Shown here one piece after another: positions 11,150-22,649 of a stretch of DNA of 33,926 nucleotides. The stretch's first letter is position 1. Each line of letters starts with the position of its first letter. The notes below the pieces were generated by a model. The model was not told the DNA's origin. It worked only from the letters and a program-made list of their open reading frames with translations, and did no database searches. Both the position numbers and the translations under genes were made by a program. Origin of the DNA: Actinomortierella ambigua (lineage: Eukaryota > Mortierellomycota > Mortierellomycetes > Mortierellales > Mortierellaceae); contig JAAAJB010000383.1 in assembly GCA_016098155.1 (NCBI GenBank), positions 1-33,926 of the forward strand. The letters are read 5' to 3'.

Positions 11150-14100
11150 CTACATTACTGAAGTTGGTACCTCAGGGGAGGAGGGGGAGGACTCTTCGGG
11201 CGACGAAGTGTCCACAGAAGATGTGTAGGACGACGTCTCGTCCTCCTCATCTTCACTGTCCAAGTCCTCTTCGCCGCCGTCCTCGTCGACATCAAACAAG
11301 AGTGAGGCCCCTAAGGTGGACGACAACGCGGACAATGGCTTTGTAGGCAGAGTCCCTGAGGTATCCGTCGTCGTCGTCGTCGTCGTCGCCATCATCGTCT
11401 TCTTTGCCATGGTCTCCGCCACTGCCACAGGCTCTTTGAGTCCGAGAATCTCAATCGACCGTTGAAGATCCGCGTCGTTGACAAGAATGTTGGCGGTCCC
11501 GTACGTGCTCAGACACAGCATGTTGATCCCGACATCGACCAGCGAGTTGGACATGGAGTACACGAGACCATAGGTATCCAGCCCAAACGTCGACAAGTCC
11601 ACCTGGATACACCGCAGCGTCTTGGATTCGGACAGTGACATGTTGAGCGTGTAGTCTTCAAAATAGTCCTGGATACTTTCGTCCGCCACCAATGAGATCC
11701 CGTCGTCCGTCACCGTCAGCGACACAAATCGCGACTTTTGTTGGGGTAGTCCCGAAAGTGTCTCTGGGTAGAACAGCACCTTGAGCAACGGTACCGCCCA
11801 TTGGTCCTCATAGTCCCTACAAGCCGGAATAAGAAAGAAAAAAAGAGAGATTGAGGGAGGACAGATTCCCACGAGAGGTTAGTTCGTGGAACATGTTCCA
11901 AAGTTCTTGGTGAGCATCCTTTAGACTCCCCCCCCCCCCACAACATGCTGTATGTACTGCTGAGCCGTACATGGAAAGACCAGCAAGGACCAACTTTTCG
12001 TCCATGACCGAACGAGGGCATGTCTGGCGCACTTTGGCCTTGATCTTGGCTTCACGATCCTCCAGCTCCTCCTGAGTTTCGTTCATCAGACTTAACGAGC
12101 TGGCCGACAGGAAGCTGAACGGCGGCATACTGCCTCCTGTCGCTGACCATGGATACGGCGATCTCGCACCACCACCACCAACACCACCACCACCTTCCTC
12201 CTCCGAGGACAGGATCGCGGTAGAGCCCGTCGAGATGCTCGTAGGCGCGGCAATAGTGGTGGTGGTGGTGGCTCGCGTCATGGTCGAGCTGTTCTCCGCT
12301 GTATTGGTGATGGATGATGACGCCGACGTCTCCTCACGAATGTCCGTCAGTGGAAACATGTTGATGCTGTTGTCGGAGGTCGTCCGCGCTGGTGTCGTCG
12401 ATCCTCCCCTGTTCTCTCCTCCTCCTCCACCGCTTCCCACTGATAAGGGGCTACGTCGTCCATGAGAATGATGACTAAACACATCTCCCGAACTGCTTCC
12501 TGCGCTTTCGCTGCCCCTGTCGATCAAGCCACCACCACCACCACCATGACCATTCGAGAGTCCTGGTCTGGATTCGCGTCGTCGACGTCCTCCGTTCATG
12601 GGGATGGGACCCGAGGGACCAATGACGGCTGTGCTCTCCAAACTATCGATCGACGACGATCCGTGTGGGTGATGGCGTGTCGGGTAGTATCGTCCGATTC
12701 CAGAATCGCCAAACGAGGAAGTGATCGAGTTTTGTCGGCCCTGGTTCGACCGATACGAAAACATAAACTGCGAGGCGTTGCTCTGTACACTGAACCCACC
12801 CTGGCTCAGACCGTCGCCCGTGGTCGACGACTCGGATTCGGAATGTTGTCGCCTTGCTCGTCTTGGATGTGGATTATGGTGGTAGCCAGCACCAGCACCA
12901 GCACCAGCAGTAGAAGCCGTAGCAGCACTCGAGAATCCCCCCCAGGTTAGACTCTCTCGGCGACCAAAGGGTATAGAGATGCCCACGGAGGGTCTCGTGT
13001 ACGAGCTCCCGATGCTCGATCCCAGATATGCCGCCGTCCCAGTGGCGCCTGGCACAGCAGCAGCAGTCATGCCAGAAGATGTCGTAGAGCCGGAAGACCA
13101 GGCCGGGTATGGGTAGTGGGAGGAAGGGGGAGGATGAGCAGCCGCCGAGAGAGGTGACTGGGGTATGGCATGGATCTGGGCGAAAGGGTGGGTGGAGGAG
13201 GAGGTTGTTGTTGAGAACGAGTAGCGATCGGCGGGTTGCGAAGGGTGGTAGTATTGGAAATGGGGGGCATATCTTGCGGGCGACGAAGGCGTGTGGAGGA
13301 AGGAGTTGATGGAGGTGAAGCTGCTTCCAGGAAAGGAGCCCATGATGTCGGACTGGCCCGAGATGGAGCCCTGGCGACCATGTGCAGCAGCAATGGACGA
13401 CTCACAGTCCGAGTCAAAGTAGAGGGCAAAGATGGAGCGGATGGTGGGTAGGACGAGCTCGAGCCTCTTTTCCTTGCACAGAATAAAGTCCGCTTGATAT
13501 GTGGAGAGGTAAAAGATGGAGACGCCGTTACGGCTAAGGAGCGCAGACAGTTCGTTGATTCGACGGCCCGAGTTGTCTATGGATGAAGAGGTTTTTTTTA
13601 GTTAATCCTCCTTGTCGGGTCAGTAACGAAGAGTCCTTCTTTGGAGGAATGTCGACATGCATACAGAGTCTGTGTGTGTGTTTGTGTGTATGTTGTGTTT
13701 TGCAGGGCATTCATGAGCACTTTTCGATTGCTCGCAAAACAGCCCAATCAGGCAGTTGGGCGTCTGGAGGTGCACATGATCAAGAACAGAGAGCAAAACT
13801 CTGTCAATGGCCCTCTGTGGCCTATGAAAATGCACCAGTTTGGCTTTGCCGCGTCCGCTTATCCAATTTTTCTTATTCCTCCGTTGGTCGCGAGAAACAT
13901 TGGATACAACAACAACATTGGCTTTTTCTTGCTTGTCCCCTTCTCCCCCTCACACCCCATCCTTGTTTTTTTTTCACACCCTCCGTATCCCCTTTCAACT
14001 TGGCACCTGCTCACCCATCTATTCACCCACACTCACTCAACACACTCTTTTTTTCTCTTCCCGCCCCTTCCTTTCCTCTCTCTCTCCCTTCCTTTCTCTC

Positions 14101-14680
14101 TCTCTCTGTGTCTCTCACTCATTGGTCATTCTCCTTGTCAACTCACCTATGCCTTCAATGTCCTCTACCAAGAATGCACAAAACACATCATCTGTCACAG
14201 TCATGCCCTCGAGTTGCAGGGGCAAGAAGCATGTGGTGACCACGTCGACATCTGCGACAATGGACAATTCGAGTGCATTCTGTGTGCATGAGAAGAGTGT
14301 GTTGCGGCTGCTGTGGAGGGGGTGTATGTGAGGTGTGCAACAGAGCGACAAGGTTTGTATGTGTAGGGGGTGTGTGCGTGTGTGTATGCGTGTTTACGTG
14401 GGAGAGAAGAGAAAAGAGAAGGAAAACAAGGCAATCATATTAGAGAACGCGCGAGTCTCGTCGTTGTGAGCATCGGCATGTCAACGTGGAGAAGGTAAGA
14501 AGAAGAAGAAGAAGAATGGAAAGAGGAAAGAGGAGAAAGGGGGGGGGAGGAAGGAGGCCACTACCGATCGGGGAAGAAGATGTTCTTGACTATGGCATGG
14601 GTGCAGCTTTGGATAGAGGAGGGATATGAGCGCGGAATGGAGAGAAGCTTGAGTTTCCAGGGCTGCAAGGTGATCGACAT
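11150..14680 (-). CDS. CASTOR-like (GATS-type) ACT-domain protein with a long disordered insertion
   Basis: Four exons in phase: 14680-14565, 14307-14147, 13576-11971, 11816-11150 (2550 nt, 849 aa). Residues 1-155 match the N-terminal half of animal CASTOR proteins, including the GVSIFYLSTYQADFIL strand-turn (residues 110-125). Residues about 616-790 match the C-terminal half (VPLLKVLFY, RFVSLTVTDDGISLV, NMLCLSTYGTANILV). In between lie about 460 low-complexity residues (Ser, Gly, Thr, His), and an acidic 60-residue tail follows. Human CASTOR1 (329 aa) binds arginine at the interface of its ACT domains and inhibits GATOR2 upstream of TORC1; a TORC1 nutrient-sensing role is inferred here. By ungapped alignment the human acidic arginine contacts E277 and D304 fall on T708 and A736, so the ligand may differ. 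Intron 3 (11817-11970) holds a 12-C run; reading through it would displace the conserved join at residue 628. Confidence 0.75.
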
Positions 14681-14816
14681 TGTCTAATCTAGATATAAAG
14701 TTGCGGCGAATGAATGAGGGGGGGGGTGAATGATGATGTCCTGCGTCGGTGCGCAGGGTAAAGAGGAAGAGACAGAGGGAGAGGAAGAGACAGAGGAAGA
14801 GGAAGAGAGAAAGAAT

Positions 14817-14818
<2 letters not shown>

Positions 14819-14851
<33 letters not shown>
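14819..14851 (+). repeat. (GA)n microsatellite
   Basis: About 16 uninterrupted AG/GA units upstream of the CASTOR-like start, inside a purine-rich block. Confidence 0.9.
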
Positions 14852-14854
<3 letters not shown>

Positions 14855-15028
14855 GGGGTGAGTAAAAGAGGAATAAGGAGAAGAAAAAGAAGAAGAAGAG
14901 GAGGAGGAAGAAGAACAAGAACAAGACATTTACACACACGGGATGTCAGGAAAAAAGGTACGCTGATGGCTGATTGGTTTCCCTTTTGAACGGTGCTCAA
15001 ACACGCGACTCGAAATGTTGGGCGATAG

Positions 15029-15060
15029 GGTGATTTGGTGATTTGGTGATTTGGTGATGG
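15029..15060 (+). repeat. 8-bp tandem repeat GGTGATTT
   Basis: Three full copies of GGTGATTT and a partial fourth, in intergenic DNA. Confidence 0.85.
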
Positions 15061-15195
15061 TTTGTCGCAGTGAACAGACTGACCAAGTGCATCATCATTG
15101 ACAGCTGCCATTATTCCTCTACAGCACATATCACACACTCTCTCTCTTCTATGCACACTCTACACACACAAATACATGCGCACACACATATCACA

Positions 15196-15222
15196 TACAC
15201 ACACACACACACACACACACAG
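15196..15222 (+). repeat. (CA)n microsatellite
   Basis: About 13 AC units, preceded by scattered CACA-rich sequence from 15150. Confidence 0.9.
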
Positions 15223-15414
15223 CAAAAATACAAACTATTTGCTATTCTATTCACTTCAATCGTCGCTTTAGTCTCTACTGCTATTTTTTTTAAAGACAAA
15301 AGTGGTGGCGACCTTCGTGGCGTGTGTGCCCTTCAGAGTGTCACAGTGCGCTTCCATTTCGGGATATAGCAGTCCCAATTTTGCTCCTCCAATCATTTGC
15401 TACAGAAGAGACAC

Positions 15415-15472
15415 CGACAGACAGACAGACAGACAGACAGAGACAGACAGAGACAGCAGACAGAACAGACAG
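15415..15472 (+). repeat. (ACAG)n tandem repeat
   Basis: ACAG/GACA units with a few interruptions over about 58 bases, in the same intergenic low-complexity region. Confidence 0.9.
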
Positions 15473-15770
15473 AAAGTTGTGTCCCCGTCTTGCCATTGTT
15501 CATTTGTCCACTCACTCACTCACCATCCATTCATTCATCCATTCATCCACCTCACAATCGCTGCCTTTGCTCTTGCTACACACATCCTACGACCCATATC
15601 TCTCCTCGATCCACACCCAGCCTCGTCTCACTCTACCACCTCGCCCTGCTCGGCCCTGTAAATCGCCTCTCCTCTCCACAGGCAGGTACGTTTGCGGCCT
15701 CGCACTCCTTCCTTCTTTGCTTTCTGCTTTCCTTTCTTCCTCCCTTCCTTCCCTTTGGGTCATTTATCAG

Positions 15771-15795
15771 CTGGACTGGACTGGACTGGACTGGA
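15771..15795 (+). repeat. 5-bp tandem repeat CTGGA x5
   Basis: Five perfect CTGGA units in the intergenic region. Confidence 0.9.
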
Positions 15796-16952
15796 GAGTA
15801 GTATTCTCTCCTCGGACAGGCTCTTTTTTCAAACACGCTCAACCCATGCTGCCAGGTTTCTGGCAGGACTCTGGCTTGCTCCCACGTCTTGTGTGGTGGT
15901 GGTGGTGGTGGTGACAGCCTTCCATCAGGCTTGATGCTCCTCTGTTGTATCTCTTGTTCTCGTACTATATAGTACTCGACAGGGCTGGCTGGTCCATATG
16001 CTTTGCGGTGGTGAATTCCATTGGGTGACATGTTTCTTGCATTGTCATTGATGGGCTGTGTATTTCTTGATTCTCTCTGGAGTGCCTTGATGGACCATCC
16101 AACTGATCAGTGTTCTCCCCAGCAGACAGCAATCAGTGTAGTGGTGGTCAAGCGCCACCTCCAACTTTTCTCTCGCGATTAAGAAGAAGGACGGCACGAA
16201 CAATTTCTCATTCCCGACATGCTCGGACGCTGGTGGAAGCGGAGAATGCAGACTTGATGGGCAACTCTATAGCGACGAAAAGAGGGAAGGGATTCCAGGT
16301 TGTTGGGAAGGCGTAATGGAAGCGTGTAAAGGCGTTCTGAAAGGGCGTTGGGTGGGGGGGGGGTAGAGGGAGGGGAGACAAGAGACAATCATGATACGAG
16401 TGGGAGAGTGTTGTCTCTCAGCACTCTAATCTGTCCCGGGCTGCCTGATTTTTTTTTCTTATCCCACCCGTTCCCTCTATTTCCCCCCTCCCTCCCTCTC
16501 CCTCTCCCTCGCGTGTGCATTATTGTACCGTGCTGGGTTGGTTAGGCGAATACGAATAACAAACAACAACAACAACAACAACAGTTACAGTGGGAGAGAG
16601 AGAGAGAGAGGGGGAGAGTGAGTGGAGGGGCAGGGTTGAGTAATGAATGAGCTGGTTAATCCCTCCCTTCTCTCTCTCTCTCACATGGTATTGGAAATCA
16701 CTTTGCACCAGACATTCTGAAAGGGAGGGAGAGAGAGGAGAAGATAGAAGAGGGGAGAGAGAGAAAGAACAGGTTGCTGTTGTTGTTGTTGTTGTTTTGT
16801 TGTTAAGAGTGTTGATGTCCATCATGAGCGATACGGATAAGGGAAGAGAAAGAGAAGAGAGAAGAGAGAGAGAGAGAGAGGAAGAAAGAGAGGAAGAGAG
16901 TGAGGATGGTGGTGGTGGATGGTTGGTGGTGGGGAAGAAGGAAAGAAAAGGA

Positions 16953-16987
<35 letters not shown>
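16953..16987 (+). repeat. (GA)n microsatellite
   Basis: About 17 AG units, the longest dinucleotide run of a purine block covering 16700-17015. Confidence 0.9.
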
Positions 16988-16992
<5 letters not shown>

Positions 16993-17330
16993 TGAGAGGT
17001 GAGAGGAGAGTGAAAAAGCACCGAGCCATCAGGCCTAAAAAATTTTTGTGTATGTGTGTATACGTCCTCTCTTGGAGAGAACTCGTTTGAGTGGGAAGTT
17101 GCGTTGTTTTTTCTCCAAAAAAGAAAAAGAACCACACCCACACACTCAACACTCTCAAACAGCAGCAGCAGCAAACAACAGCAGCAGCAGCCAGACAGCC
17201 TTTCTTTTCCCTCATTCTCCCCCCACCCACTCCCCCTTCTCCCCTCTCCTCTCCCTTCTTCCCTATTATTCCTTCTTCTTCTCCCATTCACCTCATTGGC
17301 CTCCTCTTCTTCTTCCTTCTGCCCTCTTTC

Positions 17331-17403
17331 CCACTCTCACTCTCTTACTCATTCTCACTCATTCTCACTCTCACTCTCACTCTCACTCTTACTCTCACCC
17401 TCA
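17331..17403 (+). repeat. CTCACT-type hexamer tandem repeat
   Basis: Roughly twelve degenerate copies of a CTCACT/CTCATT hexamer in a pyrimidine-only strand, upstream of the PHD gene. Confidence 0.85.
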
Positions 17404-18151
17404 CTCTCCTCCTCCCCACTGTATCTGTACGTGTGTGCGTGTGAGAGTGTGTGCGGGTCCTCAAGTCATTCCTCCCAGCCCGAGGCAAACGATCCTGCCC
17501 TTGTCCAATTCCATTGACCTGACTCTGTTCTTCTTCTTCTTCTTCATTCATTCTCTTCTGTCTTCACAGCATAGCTCTATCCTCGCAACACCCACTCTTA
17601 CCCCACCACCCACCCACCCACCTCCACCTTCCGCGACCAACTTGGCACCGGCCCACTCGACTCGACCAGACCAGACCAGACAAGACCAGGCCACACGCGA
17701 ACACCTCTGCTGCTGCAAACAACCTAGTCAGTCCCCAGACGACCGGCCCTTTCCACAGATCCACCACCGAACAATCTCCCACCCTGCATTTCCCTGCTCT
17801 GCTGCAATCGCGTCTTCTTCAAAGAGTCCCATTCCTGCAAGAAACACAGAAACACACACACACTCTCTCTCTCTCCAACGCCGAGCGTGAATCTTTCAAC
17901 TGCCATCGAGTCCCATTGCCCGGACAAATCCGACTCCTTTTGTCTTGTTGTCATCCTCTCATTGTTGTCCAGCCTCGTCTAGTCACTGGTACATCGCGAA
18001 CGGCTCTTCCCACCCTTTCCTCGTTCGCCACTACAAGATTGGCTGACCGTTGCCAGTCAGCAGCCGCTATTCCATTCAAGCAGCCTTCTGCATTCTCAGC
18101 AATCACACCATCAGGAATTCATGGGTGGGTGCTGGTCCTCGTTGTTCATTC

Positions 18152-21135
18152 ATGCCAGGTTCCCCCCCCCCTTGTTGCCCCTCCTCTCCCTTCTCTCTCA
18201 TAAGGCAAAAAAACAACAACAAACGCCTGACCGGGTCCTCGGGGGAAGGCAGCGATATCTCTCCAGAGCAATGGAAAATGACTGACTGGTGGACTTTTTC
18301 TTGCACATAATAGCCTCCCCTCGCCGAAGTAACCGCGGCGGCCATGCACGGAGCAAGAAGAAGGAGGAAGAGGACGATGGCGGCACTACCCGCTGTGTAT
18401 GCAATGAGCAGCGTAAGTCCTCCATGCAGTGCATGTGAGCAGAGCATGTGTCTGCATGTAATGCATTGTGTTGTGTGTATATGTCTGTTTGTCTGTTGTG
18501 TGTGCCGCAATAGCGGAGGAGTGCAGGCCCGGCTGTCTGTACTTCCACTCATACTCACCTCTTTATGTGTCCCCTTCTGTCTTTTTTTTTCTGTGTGAAA
18601 AAAAAAATCTTTCCCTCCCCGACTGATCGACCCACTTTGTTCCCTCTCCCTCTCCCCTCTTCTCTCCATCCCATCCACTACTTGCCCCACCCTTCTTCTT
18701 CTCTCTCTCTCTTTCACTCTCTCTCTCTCACACTCTTTCTCCCCTTTTCCCCTCCTTTGGCCTGCGCGTGTGCGGACCGACTTTCCCCCTCCCTCCCTCC
18801 TCTTCCTCCTCCTCTTCCTCCTTCTTCCTCCTCCCTCCTCCGCTCACCCCAACGAACAAACAATGCCGACATCCTTGCAGACCATGAGGGTGTCATGATT
18901 CAGTGCGAGACATGCAAGGTCTGGCAACACTGTCCCTGTGTAGGCCTCGGCGACGGCCAGGTCACCCCAGACAAGTACTACTGCGAATCCTGCAGGCCCC
19001 AGAACCATCCCTACAAAGTCCTGAATGGCGTATTGTAAGTCGCTCTCTTCTCTTCCCCCCCCCCCCNNNNNNNNNNTATACCTGTAAGGCGGCCTGGTAG
19101 GCCCTCGTTCTCCCCCCCCCCCCCCCCCGCCTTCCAATGAGAAGAATGTCTTCCAGGGATTGGATTCCCCACTTTAAAATGGACCACTCACCACACACTC
19201 TTCGCTCTCCAGGATCACAAATAATAGCAACAACTCAAAACGAGGCCATGCGGCCCCGGCAGTCCCGCCGCCGTCGCTCAAGGCAAAGCCTACCAAAAAG
19301 CGCAACACCATGAACTCCAAGGAGGCCTCCACCCCCATGGACTTTATTCTTGCACAACAAAAGTGGTCCGAGGGCGATCCACTCGATGCTATCGAGTCCA
19401 ACACACACTCCAACAGGGCCTCCAAGCGGCGGCGAAAGACAGAGAGTACCACCGACGACGACGACGACGCCAAGGCCGCCGACGACAACACTGCAAACGG
19501 CATCAAGAGAGAGTCTGATGACACACACAGCAACGCTCATGGAGCAACATCCTCTTCCTCCCCCTCCTCTTCTCCAAAGTCGACATCGAACGGTGCCTTC
19601 AAAAGTGTCCAATCGGCCAAGCACAAAAAGTCCTCGTCCAGCAGCAACAGCATCAACAGCAACAATAACAATAACAGCAACAACCACAACCACAACGGCT
19701 CAAGCAAATCAGCAGCAGTCCATTCGCGATCATCCTCACCCGTCACACCCAACGGCTTTAGTCACGCCGATACCCACTTGCACTCTGATGCCAAGGCTGA
19801 CGACTCTAGCTCGCAAAGTGCAAGCACCAAAAATGTACGGTCAGCATCCGATGCCGCCTCTAGCAGCCAAGATGCAGACGGTATCGTGCCACTAGCAAAG
19901 CGTCGCAAAACAAAGCCCGACGCGCAAGGACGGAGTGAAACCGCCACAGAGGATCCCTTGAGCGACGTGCCCTCCGAAAAGTTCAAAAAGGACACCAATG
20001 GTGATTCAGCAGGTAATTTTTATCTTTAATCTGGATGTGATTTAATCACTTCAAGTTGTTTTGCGAGAGACTAACTCTCTCTGTCTCTCTCTCTCTCTTC
20101 TCTACCCTTCCTTCAGATACACCAAACTCATCAAGGTCACGGAAAAACGGCTTCTCACGAACGGGTAGCAATCGGAGGCTCCAGATTGGAAGCGATGCAG
20201 AGGACAATGACGACACATCCAGCCCAACAGACAGCCAGGCAGGTCAGACAGGATCACCGGGTTCGTCCAGTACAGCGATGGGTAGTGGACGAAAGTCAGG
20301 TGCGTCCAACCACGGTCATGGCCATGGCCATGGCAGTAAAAAGTCAACACGGCGGACAACAGAGGCTCGAACTAGCTCACGGCACAATGGCAACAACTCA
20401 AGGCATTCGACTCCTCAGCCACACGATCGCAGTGGAACACCCCAGCCGTGGCCACCGGTGACGCCGGCCGTAGTTCGATACCCGTCGCCAAAGATGAGCA
20501 TCCAAGAGATGACGAAGCGAGCCAAGCAACTGCTCGACTACATCACACGGATGCAGGTCGACATGGCCAATGAGAAGAACCGGAGTGGTTGCAGCTCGCC
20601 GGCATCGACGCCCCCCAAGAATGGCGTCATTGCCTTGTCCACCATCACCACTATCGGGACGCCATCAGCACATCCTCTATCACCTCCACTGCCGCTAGTC
20701 CAGCACGCTGTACAGCATCACTCTGGCGATAGCCAGGTGCCTGATCTGACAAGAACCAGCATGGATAGCACCTCCGATAGCCACATGGGCGATGCCGAGG
20801 TCAAGAGCAGCGATGTCAAAAGCGAAGGCGATCACAATAGCTACAGCGCCGCCATCAGCAGCAGCGTAGAGACACTGACAAGTTCCAAGGACTCTGCTGC
20901 TGTGGTCTCCACATTAACACCGGCTGCAGACAACATCATCCTCAGCGCCGCTAATAATGATGGCACCCTCCACGGCACCATGTCGGCCGAAACATCACCA
21001 CAGCAATCAAACGGCGCTCTGTCAAGCGTAAAGATGGATGACGTCCCACGCGACAAGTGGACAAGCTTTGAATTGATGGACAAGCTGACTGGCGACTTGA
21101 TCCGTTTTCAAGAAAAGTTTGGCGCACATGTATGA
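18152..21135 (+). CDS. PHD-finger protein, Cti6-like (Rpd3L-type histone reader)
   Basis: Five exons in phase: 18152-18158, 18314-18412, 18881-19034, 19213-20012, 20117-21135 (2079 nt, 692 aa). The start exon encodes only MP plus one base and is the least certain part. Residues 30-73 form a C4HC3 PHD finger: C30, C32, C44, C47, H52, C55, C70, C73, with W50 as in methyl-lysine readers; RPQNHPYKV follows. The middle is disordered and Ser/Asn-rich. A helical segment near residues 477-505 (MSIQEMTKRAKQLLDYI) and the C-terminal end (FELMDKLTGDLIRFQEKFG) recall the conserved tail of filamentous-fungal Cti6-like proteins. Yeast Cti6 is a subunit of the Rpd3L histone deacetylase complex, so a nuclear chromatin-reader role is inferred. 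Intron 2 (468 nt) is pyrimidine-rich and intron 3 contains an assembly gap. Confidence 0.8.
19067..19076. other. Assembly gap (10 N) in intron 3 of the PHD gene
   Basis: Ten N bases follow a run of 12 C (19055-19066); a second run of 17 C is at 19112-19128. The gap probably marks a sequencing drop-out at a poly-C tract, so its true size is unknown. It lies in an intron and leaves the coding frame unaffected. Confidence 0.95.
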
Positions 21136-21968
21136 GAGAACTTTCACGTCCCTCCTTCCCTCCCACTCCTTTTCCTCCCCCATGTCCGATGGATTTCGCA
21201 CTACCTGCGCCAAAAAAATGCACTCTAGCTCTTATGTACCTTGATAGTCTCTCAACCCCCCCCCCCTCTCTTCCTCTTGCTACCATGTAATATATCTGTC
21301 TCATGCCTGAAGCGCCTGCGCTGGCAGAACCACTTGAATGCACGAAACCACGTAAAGAGGGGTAGACCTCAAAGCCCAGTGTTCTCTTTCGCCACCACCC
21401 AGGGTCTCAAATACATTCTCAAGGCTCTGGCATGCATGAACGATGCGATAGGAGTTCAGGGGGAGACAATGCAATGCTCAGCCACTCATGGCTTTTTTCC
21501 CATTCTCGCAGGCAGGCTGAGTCAAACACGTTGTACAAAGTAACCTAATTCCCGTTGAGGCACCCATCTCACGCGTATAAATATCACCTTGGCAACCAAG
21601 GGCGCACTTTGAATTGTAAGTATATCCTTCTCTCTCCAGGTCATGATCTACATTCGCAGCACCACCCCCCTCCCACACACTCCCGGTCAGCGTCGTTGGT
21701 CTATCTACTTGCGGGCTCTCTCACCAGGTACCAGCCAGTTTGATCACGACCCGACCCGAGCTTCCAAGCGTTTCCCATGTCTAACGCAACAACAATCATA
21801 CTAGCGCGCCGAGCTGATAGTGTGCTGACCAGCAACCGTAGGTGAAGCGATATAAGTGACCTTGCAGTCAGAGCAGGTACCGGTTCAGCAAAGACCAATA
21901 ACTCTATGATGGGTGGTGCATCTTTCTCTCTCACTCTCTCTGGCTAACACGTGGGCATCATTGTTTAT

Positions 21969-22040
21969 ATATCCCTTTTTGCAATTGACTTTGCATTATT
22001 TGTAATCAATACTGCATAGTTCAACCAGGATTGCATTCTC
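21969..22040 (+). repeat. Left arm of an imperfect inverted repeat
   Basis: The first 29 bases (21969-21997, starting ATATCCCTTTTTGC) are perfectly complementary to 22621-22649. Similarity continues inward through TCAATACTG and TTGCATTCTC (22031-22040), which match 22579-22588 on the other strand. The arm is about 72 bases. Confidence 0.85.
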
Positions 22041-22578
22041 TGTGCCACAACAATGCAGTCAACTGAGTTGACTCTGTATACTGCCCTAGACAATACTGCA
22101 TCCTTGTGTACTTCAACTTTGCATTTTTTTGTGCACCGTTGCTATCACTGTTAAGACCCTATCCCTCTAGCTTCCCTCTTCATCCGCCCTCTTCATCAGC
22201 TCAATCCCTCACTCTCAACGCTTCCTCCACAACCTATGCAATCATGCCCTTATCCGTAAAAACACAACCTCACCAATGACCGGTGTCCAAGTTGAGTAGC
22301 CGGAGAGTGATGGCGGAGAAGAATTCGAGTTTGAAACGAACGACGACGAGGAGGAGGAAGAAGTGGGGGTAAGAGGAGGAGGAAGTGGTAGAGGTAGAAG
22401 AGGAGGTATCATAAATATGGAGGAGATGGAAGATGTTCGACAGAATGCACGACGCGGTCTCTCCCCTTCCCACACTTGACCAAATCAGCAATTTGGCCAA
22501 AGTCAATAGCTCAACAATACATTTTTGTACTAGCCCGTATGCAGAATTGATGACAGTGCATACAATGTTGAAAGATCC

Positions 22579-22649
22579 GAGAATGCAAAGTCATGGGAGC
22601 ATACAGTATTGAACGTAGAAAATGCAAAGTCAATTGCAAAAAGGGATAT
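22579..22649 (-). repeat. Right arm of an imperfect inverted repeat
   Basis: Reverse-complement partner of 21969-22040, with a perfect outer 29 bases and a diverged inner part with one gap. The arms enclose about 540 bases. The layout recalls a small non-autonomous terminal-inverted-repeat element, but no target-site duplication is visible just outside. Confidence 0.85.

Larger units (their letters stand above)
14681..18151. other. Long low-complexity intergenic region between divergent genes
   Basis: Between the CASTOR-like start and the proposed PHD start lie about 3.5 kb without a convincing gene. The open frames are simple-sequence artefacts (Ser/Leu, Arg/Glu, His/Thr). The region alternates purine-rich blocks (14760-14930, 16580-17000) with pyrimidine-rich blocks (13920-14130 inside the CASTOR-like intron, 17200-17420). 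It holds several microsatellites, listed separately. It must contain both promoters and probably the 5' UTR of the PHD gene; I could not define transcription starts. Confidence 0.7.

Noticed and set aside
11873..11935. Peptide-like stretch (LKDAHQELWNMFHEL) after the C run in the CASTOR-like gene, considered as an exon
   Set aside because: Including it breaks phase with the next exon and separates two segments that are adjacent in the CASTOR family.
15171..15230. CRISPR-like or other structured array
   Set aside because: It is a plain CA microsatellite with no spacers, and the window is eukaryotic.
17048..17890. Long open frames rich in Ser, Pro, Thr and His in the intergenic repeat region
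   Set aside because: They follow directly from CT/CA simple repeats, are open in several frames at once and show no domain-like segments.
22240..22506. Possible exon fragment on the minus strand inside the inverted-repeat pair
   Set aside because: Composition is low-complexity with competing open frames, and no start, stop and splice set fits together.
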